Source: Opitutaceae bacterium
GTDB taxonomy: Bacteria; Verrucomicrobiota; Verrucomicrobiia; Opitutales; Opitutaceae
Reading direction: 5' to 3'
Assembly (NCBI GenBank): GCA_030648295.1
Contig: JAUSID010000265.1
Coordinates: forward strand, 1-48,649
Length of the DNA: 48,649 nucleotides
Below are positions 43,178 through 48,649 of this stretch, piece after piece. Both the position numbers and the translations under genes were made by a program. Numbering within the stretch: the first letter of the stretch is position 1; each line of letters opens with the position of its first letter. The notes beneath the pieces are model-generated. The model searched no databases and was not told where the DNA came from. It saw only the letters and a program-made list of their open reading frames with translations.

Positions 43178-43261
43178 CCGGCGGCTCACCGTCTCACCGG
43201 TCTTGCACCGCCTCTCCGACCCTCTGCTTTCCGGCTTTCGGCCGCCAGTCGCAGCCGGCTG

Positions 43262-43445
43262 GATGAAGGTAAAAGGTAAAGCATGACTTCGACCGGCACG
43301 CGTTTCTTCTTTTTGCTGTTTGGTTCGCCGCCCCTCTGCCCCTCTGACCCTCTGACCCTCTGGCCCTCTGGCCCTCTGCTTGGTGGTCCGTGGTCTCTGG
43401 CGGATAGACCGAATGAAAGATTATCAACCGGACCCCGTCCGCCGG
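43262..43445 (+). repeat. Composite boundary element E6 (blocks B-D-octamers-heptamers-A)
   Basis: Shows the full order: block B (GATGAAGGTAAAAGGTAAAG then CATGAC, 43262-43286), block D (CGTTTCTTCTTTTTGCTGTT then TGGTTCGCCG, about 43301-43330), CCCTCTGA/CCCTCTGG 8-base units (about 43331-43378), CTTGGTGGTCCGTGGTCTCT 7-base units, and block A (43399-43445, with CGGACCCC for TGACCCC). The same order occurs at 48289-48471. Confidence 0.92.
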
Positions 43446-43450
43446 ACCCG

Positions 43451-43591
43451 TCATTGGATTTCGCCAAGGATTGTGCGTACATTGCGGCTGAGCAGCACCA
43501 AGAGTTGACGATGCAATGCCAGGAAATCGGCAAAATGCTCGGCAGCATGATCAATAATCCCGCACCGTTCTTGATAAAATCCGACCTCTGA
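43451..43591 (+). pseudogene. 3' fragment of a four-helix-bundle (S23/IVS) protein gene
   Basis: Starting five bases after block A the frame reads SLDFAKDCAYIAAEQHQELT, then MQCQEIGKMLGSMINNPAPF and a short end to the stop at 43589-43591. This matches the last helix of four-helix-bundle proteins of the 23S rRNA intervening-sequence family (reduced EIGKMLGSMI motif). The first two thirds are missing; there is no start codon of its own. Confidence 0.7.
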
Positions 43592-43693
43592 CTTCCGACC
43601 TCCGACCTCTGTCCTCTGGCCATCTGCTTGGTGGTCCCTGGTCTCCGGCGGATAAACCGAGTGAAAGATCATCAACCTGACCCTCCCCGCCGG
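43592..43693 (+). repeat. Boundary element E7 (7-base array plus block A)
   Basis: CCGACCTC-type units begin right at the stop of the S23 fragment, then CCATCTGCTTGGTGGTCC, TGGTCTCC and a variant block A (43647-43693, GATCATCAACCTGACCCTCC). Confidence 0.9.
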
Positions 43694-44033
43694 CCTCCTC
43701 TCGTGCTCCGACCCTCCGACCCTCTGGCCCTCCGACCATCTGGTTCGCTCCGTCCTCCGCCGTCCGTCGTCAGCCGTCTGGCGTCCGTCGTCTGCCGTCT
43801 GGCTGCGCAGTAGCTCAGATGCCGGCCATGCCCGGCTGGGTGAAGGTAAAAGGTAAAGCATGACCCCTTCCGACTGCCTCCCGCGTTTCTTCTTTTTGCG
43901 TTTCACCTTTTTGCCGTTTGGTTCGTCGAACCTCTGACCCTCCGACCATCTGGTTTGCTCCGTCGTCTGCCGTCTGTCTCCGTCCCCGGAGCCCCTTGAC
44001 TCCCGGACCTCACACCGTATCAGTTTCAGCGTC
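43694..44033. repeat. Repeat region with block B copy 2 and block D
   Basis: No gene. CCCTCCGA 8-base and CCGTCTGG/CCGTCGT units, then a stretch (43775-43878) nearly identical to 46573-46677 that ends in block B (GGTGAAGGTAAAAGGTAAAG, CATGACCCC). Block D follows (43892-43925), then more 8-base units up to the next module. Confidence 0.88.
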
Positions 44034-44267
44034 ATGCGTGCAGCCGACGAAGTCATAGAATTCCTTGCCCGGGAAATTCCTGCGCAGCAACTGGCGTCGT
44101 TCCGCGCATCGGAAGCGACGCGCCAACGGGTGTGGCAACTGGTCGAAAAGGAGAAGGACCAGGGACTGACGCCGGAGGAGCAATGCGAGTTGGACGAGTA
44201 CGAGAAGCTCGAGCACCTTTTGATTCTTGCCAAGGCAAAGGCCGGCACCCGGACGACGCATGGCTGA
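44034..44267 (+). CDS. Small antitoxin-like protein upstream of HNH gene
   Basis: A 77-residue, very polar, helical protein (EVIEFLAREIPAQQLASFRA, TPEEQCELDEYEKLEHLLILAKAKA). I recognise it only as a type often found just upstream of a small HNH endonuclease. The end overlaps the HNH frame by eight bases. Presumably the immunity or antitoxin partner; function is inferred from position. Confidence 0.75.
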   Translation: MRAADEVIEFLAREIPAQQLASFRASEATRQRVWQLVEKEKDQGLTPEEQCELDEYEKLEHLLILAKAKAGTRTTHG

Positions 44268-44451
44268 ATTGATCGGCGCCGCCCTCCGGCGCGAAGTTGC
44301 CAGTCGTGCCCAGTATCGTTGCGAGTATTGCTTGATGCCCGAAGCCTACCTGCTGGCAGGCTGCGAAGTGGACCACGTAATCAGCCGAAAACACGGTGGA
44401 TTACAGATCAAGGTCTATCCAGCAGGTGAAGACCGGCCGCCTGAGTTCTGA
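44260..44451 (+). pseudogene. Truncated HNH endonuclease gene
   Basis: Sixty-three codons. AALRREVASRAQYRCEYCLM and CEVDHVISRKHGG are the first half of an HNH nuclease (zinc CxxC and the DH catalytic pair). The second half (conserved ENL, second CxxC) is missing: after KHGG the frame passes into LQIKVYPAGEDRPPEF and stops. Probably inactive. Confidence 0.8.
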
Positions 44452-44603
44452 TTCCAGTCTCCGTTGCTTATCCTTTGCATTGCCACTTTCTGCGTTTGGT
44501 CCCCGTTGCCAAAAGTGCAAAGTGCTAAGTTTGACCCCTTTTTCGGGTCCTTATCTTCGCAGCTGCAGGAAGGTAGGTTCAGTGCTGACCGGGCCTCGCG
44601 ACC

Positions 44604-44675
44604 CTGCGGCCCAGCCGCAGTTATGAATGCCGGCTTGGCGGCATTCATTTTCACTTCAAATTGAGTTGAACTGAA
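44604..44675 (+). promoter_or_regulatory. Two-hairpin leader and operator candidate, regulator copy 2
   Basis: Hairpin 1 CTGCGGC-CCA-GCCGCAG (44604-44620); hairpin 2 ATGAATGCCG-GCTTGG-CGGCATTCAT (44623-44648); then TTGAGTT-G-AACTGAA (44661-44675), the operator candidate with one mismatch. All three correspond in order to 38233-38303. Confidence 0.65.
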
Positions 44676-44703
44676 CATCGAAACTCTCCTGAGTCTCCGC
44701 CGA

Positions 44704-45462
44704 GTGGCGAAACTGATCCCACAGTCTGCACCGGCAGCCGAGTCCCAGGATGGGAACGCCGTAGCTGCGGCCGGGGGGACGGAGGGGCGGGAGGGACGGA
44801 GGATCAGAGGGCCAGAGGGCAGACGACGGACGACGGAGGACGGAAGCCAGAGGGCGCACGCGTTGACGCAGCCGTTTGTCACCAAGAACCCGAACCTCGT
44901 TCGGGGGAACGAGCGACCGGCCGACGTCATCGCGTTCGAGCAATCCGTGGTTGGGTTTTTCGTCGAGGCTGCGGATATGCTTGGAGTGCCGAAGTCGGTG
45001 GCGGCAATTTACGGCATCTGCTTCGCCAGCCCGGAGCCGCTGGGATTCAGTGAGATTAATGGACGGCTGGAGATAAGCTCGGGTTCAATTAGCCAAGGCC
45101 TCAAGTTTCTCCGGGAGGTGGGTGCGTTAAAGGTGTCAGAGTCGCCGGGGTCCCTGGTCTCTGGTCCTTTGCCTGCCCTGAGCCTGTCGAACGGGTCGTT
45201 GGTCCAGCGCGCAGCGCGCCAGCGCGAGCGCTATGAGCCGGACATGGAGTTGCGGAACCTGGCGCTGCATTTCATCGAGGAGCGTCTGGAGAAGCAGTTG
45301 ACCGCGGGCAAGAGCAGGCTGGAAGCGATCCATGCAGCCGTCCCGTCCGGCGACAACGGATCCGCCCGCGAGCTGAAGGCGCGGATCAAGGCGCTGCAGA
45401 CCTGGAACAGCAAGGGTCGAGCGCTCGTGCCCCTGATAAAGAGCTTTCTGAAATTGACGTAG
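44704..45462 (+). CDS. GbsR/MarR-like transcriptional regulator, copy 2
   Basis: A protein of up to 252 residues, closely similar to copy 1 (38332) in the winged helix (GFSEINGRLEISSGSISQGLKFLREVGALKV) and tail. It differs by two in-frame insertions of array-type DNA: one in the N-terminal low-complexity part (REGRRIRGPEGRRRTTEDG, from AGAGGGCCAG/ACGGACGACGG units) and one after the winged helix (SPGSLVSGPLPALSLSNGSL, from TGGTCTCTGGTCC units plus a CCTGAGCCTGTCGAACGGG element). The second falls between the domain and the last helices and may affect function. GTG start as in copy 1. Confidence 0.82.
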   Translation: MAKLIPQSAPAAESQDGNAVAAAGGTEGREGRRIRGPEGRRRTTEDGSQRAHALTQPFVTKNPNLVRGNERPADVIAFEQSVVGFFVEAADMLGVPKSVAAIYGICFASPEPLGFSEINGRLEISSGSISQGLKFLREVGALKVSESPGSLVSGPLPALSLSNGSLVQRAARQRERYEPDMELRNLALHFIEERLEKQLTAGKSRLEAIHAAVPSGDNGSARELKARIKALQTWNSKGRALVPLIKSFLKLT

Positions 45463-45772
45463 TCGGCGCGCGGCCGCCGGCCGCTGGTTTGTGGATTCGC
45501 TATTTACATTTCTTGCGCGGTTGCTCCGAGAGGACGTGACGGGGCGAAGCCGTGAGCGAAGCACAGGCCGTGGGATGAACGAACAACACAGGTGGTTCTC
45601 CTGGCTGCTTTCCCGCGAGGAGCCGGAAGAACAGTGTCAAGAGTCAAGCCATGACCCAGCCATGACCCCTGCACCTCCATCGGAGTTACATTTTTCCACG
45701 GCATTGTTGCCGTATGTGTAACCCATCACTCCGGATTAAGTGTCACCTATCTCGCCGGTTCAACCCCCCCTG
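45463..45772. other. Downstream duplicated flank and TGACCC sites
   Basis: No convincing gene. The first 100 bases repeat the sequence after regulator copy 1 (CCGCTGGTTTGTGG, GGTTGCTCC, GGGGCGAAGC). Then comes GTCAAGAGTCAAGCCATGAC (block C type, 45635-45656) with two TGACCC sites. A frame of 76 codons here has no protein-like features. Confidence 0.55.
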
Positions 45773-45949
45773 ATGATCACTCAAAAGAAATCCCGCAAAA
45801 ACGAACGCAACCGGTCGCCCAAAAAACACGGTAAGGAGCTGTTTTGGGTTCGCCCGGGGCATCCCGATCTGGATAGGGCTGGAGATCTGCTGTTGGAGAA
45901 GCTGGCGGAGATACGGCTGGAATCGAAATCGCGTGGCACTGCTGGTTGA
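45773..45949 (+). CDS. Small antitoxin-like protein paired with PIN toxin
   Basis: A 58-residue, strongly charged protein (ITQKKSRKNERNRSPKKHGK, then FWVRPGHPDLDRAGDLLLEKLAEIR). I do not recognise a named family. It overlaps the following PIN toxin gene by 17 bases, the position of an antitoxin. ATG 45773 gives the shortest sensible protein; an ATG 33 bases upstream is possible. Confidence 0.65.
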   Translation: MITQKKSRKNERNRSPKKHGKELFWVRPGHPDLDRAGDLLLEKLAEIRLESKSRGTAG

Positions 45950-46331
45950 TACCGGTCCGCTCGAGTTGCTCCGTCGGCGCGAGCGCCGTATCGAGTCGCT
46001 CGCTCTGCAATATTATCCTCCGGTCCTGCCGCTCCCGGCAGTCGGAGAATTTTTATACGGTCAGCTTCTGGCCCACGTTGCGGCTGAGGCTCTGATGAGA
46101 GCGCAGGAATTCCTCGCGGGTTTCGAAACACTTGCTCCGGATGCCACGACTGCGCTCACTTACGCCCGGCTGCGCAGCCAGGCGAAGCAAGGCGGTCACA
46201 CCATGCCCGATGCGGATTATTGGATTGCGGCGTTGGCCATTCAACATCGCCTGCGCCTGCTGACGATGGACGGACATTTTGAACAGCTGCTGCCGGATTT
46301 GCGGCCTTGGTTGATTCGGGTGTCGGTGTGA
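45933..46331 (+). CDS. PIN-domain toxin (VapC-like)
   Basis: A 132-residue PIN protein with acidic residues in place: D6 (LLVDTGP), E39 (PAVGEFLYG), the Asp in PDADYWIAALA and the Asp of LLTMDGHFEQL. Starts at GTG 45933 inside the antitoxin gene. Complete, so the module looks active. Confidence 0.9.
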   Translation: MALLVDTGPLELLRRRERRIESLALQYYPPVLPLPAVGEFLYGQLLAHVAAEALMRAQEFLAGFETLAPDATTALTYARLRSQAKQGGHTMPDADYWIAALAIQHRLRLLTMDGHFEQLLPDLRPWLIRVSV

Positions 46332-46816
46332 ACCCTTCATACCCACCGCTGCCCAGGAAAGAGTTGTCAAGAGTCAAGACATGACCCGTTCTGCCTCGCC
46401 TCGTTCTGCCTCGCCCTCCGTCTCCCCGCTTCACCGACCACCGACCACCGACCCCCGACCACCGCTTCACCGACTACGGACTACCGCCTCACCGTTTCAC
46501 CGCTTCACCGACTACCGACCACCGACCACCGCCTCACCGCCCCTCCGACCCTCTGGCCATCTGGTTTGGCCTGCCGTCTGGCGTCCGTCGTCTGTCGTCT
46601 GGCTCCGCAGTAGCTCGGATGCCGGCCACACGCGGCTGGGTGAAGGTAAAAGGTAAAGCATGACCCCTTCCGACTGCTCCGGCGAATCGGCCATCGCGTG
46701 CTGGTTGTCCAGATTCCTGACATGACCCTCTGCCCCTGATTTTTGTCCGTGTGGTTCGTGTGTTTCATGGGTCCAAATATTGCAGGAAGGCGTAGAGAGC
46801 GCGGAGGAATTCGTCG
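46332..46816. repeat. Repeat region with blocks C and B
   Basis: No gene. Block C (GTCAAGAGTCAAGACATGAC at 46365-46384), CACCGACCACCG/CACCGCTT units (46430-46530), CCCTCTGG units, the stretch 46573-46677 nearly identical to 43775-43878 ending in block B with TGACCCC (46661), and another ATGACCC at 46722. The GTGGTTCGTGTGTTTC sequence (46749-46766) also occurs near 38176. Confidence 0.88.
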
Positions 46817-47350
46817 GTGAGAGCCGAAGCGGACCGGGCGAAGATTGAGCAATTCATGGCTGCCCTCGGCGAGCGGGTCCGTGGCCCGGCGCGAATCTAT
46901 GTCACGGGCGGCGGCACGGCGGTGCTGGAGGGTTGGCGTGAAATGACCATCGATCTCGATGTGAAGGCCGTCCCCGAGCCGCCGGGCTTCTTCGAGGCCA
47001 TCGCTGAATTGAAGGAGACCGTGGATCTCAACGTCGAACTGGCCGCGCCCGACGACTTCATTCCGGCGGTTCCCGGTTGGCCGGAACGGAGCCGCTACAT
47101 CGGTCGATGGGGGACTCTCGAGTTCTATCACTACGACCCCTACTCGCAAGCGCTCTCCAAAATCGAGCGTGGCCATGCCCGCGATTTGACCGACGTTGAC
47201 GCGATGATCGAACGCGGCCTGGTTCATCGGCAGGAACTCTGGCAGCACTTCCAGTCGATCGAGCTCGCGCTAATCCGATACCCGGGGGTTTCGCCCGCGG
47301 CTTTTCGTGCGGCAGTCCTTGCCGTCTGCGGCGACCCGGACAACCTATGA
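46817..47350 (+). CDS. DUF6036-type nucleotidyltransferase
   Basis: A 177-residue nucleotidyltransferase-fold protein: YVTGGGTAVLEGWREMTIDLDVK holds the GG and DxD pattern, and YHYDPYSQALSKIERGHARDLTDVDAMI is the downstream conserved block. It belongs near the AbiEii/DUF6036 group, whose members are toxin or antitoxin nucleotidyltransferases. GTG 46817 is used. It overlaps the next gene by four bases, so the two form a pair. Confidence 0.82.
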   Translation: MRAEADRAKIEQFMAALGERVRGPARIYVTGGGTAVLEGWREMTIDLDVKAVPEPPGFFEAIAELKETVDLNVELAAPDDFIPAVPGWPERSRYIGRWGTLEFYHYDPYSQALSKIERGHARDLTDVDAMIERGLVHRQELWQHFQSIELALIRYPGVSPAAFRAAVLAVCGDPDNL

Positions 47351-47679
47351 CGATGGCGGCGGTTCTCGAACGCGAACGTCTGGCACGGCTCCCCGGCTGG
47401 GAAATCGTTTCGACCGGGCTGGCCGATGTTGCCGCGGGACGCCTGACTCCGGCGGCCTGTGCGGTTTGGATTGCGTCACCACGGCTTCGCGCGATCGGGC
47501 TTCTGGACGATACCACTGCCCGGCCGATCACGGATCCGGAGCGGGTGCTTTACGGGCTGCTTCGTAAGGAGCCGGGCGATCCATATAGTCGCTACAACGC
47601 CCTGCTGCGCCGGCTGATGCGGTTCGAACGCGCTCTCGACCGTGAAGTCACCGCTTCACCGAATTCCCCAGCCGGCTAA
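47347..47679 (+). CDS. Partner protein of the DUF6036 nucleotidyltransferase
   Basis: A 110-residue helical protein starting in the stop of the preceding gene (ATGA). LTPAACAVWIASPRLRAIGLLD, then YGLLRKEPGDPYSRYNALLRRLMRFERAL. I do not know a functional name; the pairing suggests the other half of a TA-type module. The last 10 or so codons overlap a transposase remnant on the opposite strand, so the native C-terminus may have been replaced. Confidence 0.72.
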   Translation: MTMAAVLERERLARLPGWEIVSTGLADVAAGRLTPAACAVWIASPRLRAIGLLDDTTARPITDPERVLYGLLRKEPGDPYSRYNALLRRLMRFERALDREVTASPNSPAG

Positions 47680-47806
47680 CTGTGAACGGACTGCCCATCG
47701 CCAGCGCCTGCGCAAGCCACTGTAATTGCCGCGGCTTGCGCGCCTACGGCGCGTTGATGGCGTGATAGACCGCCCCTTCGTACTCCAGGCGCAATTTGCG
47801 GGCCAT
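47648..47806 (-). pseudogene. Internally deleted REP-associated transposase remnant
   Basis: On the - strand from ATG 47806 the frame reads MARKLRLEYEGAVYHAINAP, the standard N-terminus of IS200-like REP-associated transposases, then a TAG (47744-47746). The same frame continues as RKPRQLQWLAQALAMGSPFT and VSRLGNSVKR to a TGA at 47648-47650, matching the C-terminal helix-turn-helix end of such proteins. Everything between, including the HUH site, is deleted. Confidence 0.75.
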
Positions 47807-47907
47807 GAGTGGGCGGGATTAAGTGGATGTAGTGGCAGAGCGGCCCGAGCGCCTCGCCGGGATCGACGACGAAACTGTTTTAACGGCCCAAACGTTCGGA
47901 TTTAGAA

Positions 47908-48174
47908 GTGAAGCGACATGATGATATGATTGCCGTGGAGGTGGCGGTGCAAGACGGCCAAATCTGGCTTCGCTTGCTTGATGGCTCCACCCACTCGTTT
48001 CCAGCGCATTACTATCCACGCTTGGCCGCGGCGGCACCGGCGCAACTTACCACAGTGCGGCTGCGGGTGGGCGGCCGAGCATTGCGCTGGGACGAGATCG
48101 ACGAGGATATCTGGGTTAAGGACGCCGTGCTGGGGCGTTACCCGTTCGCTTACCGGACGGTTGCCACCGGATGA
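47908..48174 (+). CDS. DUF2442 family protein
   Basis: An 88-residue protein with the DUF2442 pattern: a small strand region (AVQDGQIWLRLLDGSTHSFPA), then the C-terminal block RVGGRALRWDEIDEDIWVKDAVLGRYP. DUF2442 genes often occur in TA operons, usually as the antitoxin-like half with a DUF4160-type partner; no partner is visible here. The GTG at 47908 or ATG at 47926 could start it. Its last third was the source or copy of the fragment at 36296. Confidence 0.85.
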   Translation: MKRHDDMIAVEVAVQDGQIWLRLLDGSTHSFPAHYYPRLAAAAPAQLTTVRLRVGGRALRWDEIDEDIWVKDAVLGRYPFAYRTVATG

Positions 48175-48589
48175 GGCGAAGGTGGAAGGCTCCGCAAGCT
48201 ATTCTCCACCTTGCCGGCTCGCCGGCACTTTGTCCCGCTCCGCGGGAAAACCTCCTGCTTTCCTGTCTTCAACTTGAACTCTTCGCTTAAGGTAAAAGGT
48301 AAAGCATGACCCCTGCCGACTGCCCCAGCTTTTTGCCGTTTGCTCCTCCGGCCCTCCGATCCTCCGATCCTCTGACCATCTGACCCTCTGCTTGGTGGTC
48401 CGTGGTCAGTTGTCCGTGGTCTCTGGCGGATAGACCGAATGAAAGATTATCAACCGGACCCCGTCCGCCGGACCCACCGACCACCGACCACCGACCACCG
48501 ACATCCGCCCACCGACCACCGAGGTCTGTCCTCCGTCCCTTCGTCGCAGGGAGTTGACCGACACCGCCAAGCTCGACTAGCTTCCACAC
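48175..48589. repeat. Repeat region with composite boundary element E8
   Basis: No gene. Short palindromes (TTGCCGGCTCGCCGGCA, GTCCCGCTCCGCGGGA) are followed by the composite element: block B (48289-48326), a TTTTTGCCGTTTGCTCC block, CCTCCGAT/CCCTCTGA units, CTTGGTGGTCCGTGGTCAGT 7-base units, block A (48425-48471). Then ACCGACC 7-base units to about 48525. Confidence 0.9.
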
Positions 48590-48649
48590 ATGAGCATCGC
48601 CCAGATTGAAGCCGAGCTGAAGCGCATGAGCGCGGCGGAACTTCGGCAC
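48590..48649 (+). CDS. Start of an antitoxin-like gene (3' end outside window)
   Basis: ATG at 48590-48592 followed by SIAQIEAELKRMSAAELRH to the window edge. This helical start is typical of small antitoxins of VapB/ParD-like type that are followed by a toxin. It suggests that the array continues beyond the window. Confidence 0.55.
   Translation, partial: MSIAQIEAELKRMSAAELRH

Noticed and set aside
45491-45721. 76-codon open frame after regulator copy 2
   Set aside because: It spans the duplicated non-coding flank and block C sites and shows no protein-like features.
31838-48525. Short tandem repeats that could be taken for a CRISPR array
   Set aside because: Units are only 7-8 bases and directly adjacent, with no unique spacers of 25-40 bases, and no cas gene is present.
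33373-48649. Chromosomal integron
   Set aside because: No tyrosine integrase gene, and the boundary blocks lack the paired GTTRRRY / RYYYAAC core sites and the imperfect symmetry of attC. A distant integrase outside the window cannot be excluded.

Overview
The window looks like a chromosomal segment from a high-GC member of the Verrucomicrobiota, most likely Opitutaceae. The best clues are a secreted CotH-kinase/lamin-tail protein ending in two copies of a domain (core N[IL]S[ST]RAQVGS) that I associate with that family, FecR-domain and Ala-rich exported proteins, a TamB/BamA outer-membrane pair, and abundant REP-like palindromes with remnants of REP-associated (IS200-like) transposases. This assignment is recognition by eye, not a computed placement. 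I saw no rRNA, tRNA, CRISPR array, prophage or integrase.

Bases 1-32,806 are mainly ordinary chromosome: the end of a multi-pass membrane protein, an NAD-dependent epimerase, the CotH protein, DUF2237, a GatB/YqeY protein, an OPT transporter, a CHASE2 adenylate cyclase, two Ala-rich exported proteins (one with FecR) each with a clear terminator, a HAD phosphatase, prfA-prmC, a Prc-like tail-specific protease, a rhomboid homologue lacking its catalytic serine, a 4Fe-4S ferredoxin, a TonB-dependent receptor, an M3 oligopeptidase, tamB-bamA, and a cupin. Two REP nests interrupt it (16.9-17.2 kb and 22.75-23.95 kb). The second contains a transposase remnant and a truncated GxxExxY gene, each bracketed by inverted repeats.

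From about 33 kb to the end the character changes. About fifteen small two-gene toxin-antitoxin (TA) type modules or their remnants follow one another, nearly all on the + strand: Phd/MazF-like, MntA/HepT, VapBC, two DUF433/DUF5615, HigBA, an orphan antitoxin with a stump of PIN toxin, two further nucleotidyltransferase/HEPN pairs, two HicBA-type pairs, an HNH pair, a PIN pair, and a DUF6036 pair, then DUF2442 and the start of another antitoxin. They are separated by degenerate 7- and 8-base tandem repeats and by composite boundary elements whose blocks recur in a fixed order and share a TGACCC core in one orientation. Several modules keep an intact antitoxin while the toxin is cut off soon after its first catalytic residues, and 3' fragments of other cassette-type genes (DUF2442, four-helix-bundle S23) sit directly against the repeats. 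Two copies of a GbsR/MarR-like regulator, each preceded by a similar double hairpin and a palindromic operator candidate, bracket the middle of the array as 6.4-kb-spaced direct repeats.

The main inference is that 33-48.6 kb is a TA-cassette array organised by an undescribed boundary repeat rather than by integron attC sites, with loss of toxins and retention of antitoxins. The sequence shows the arrangement; the mobility mechanism is hypothetical.
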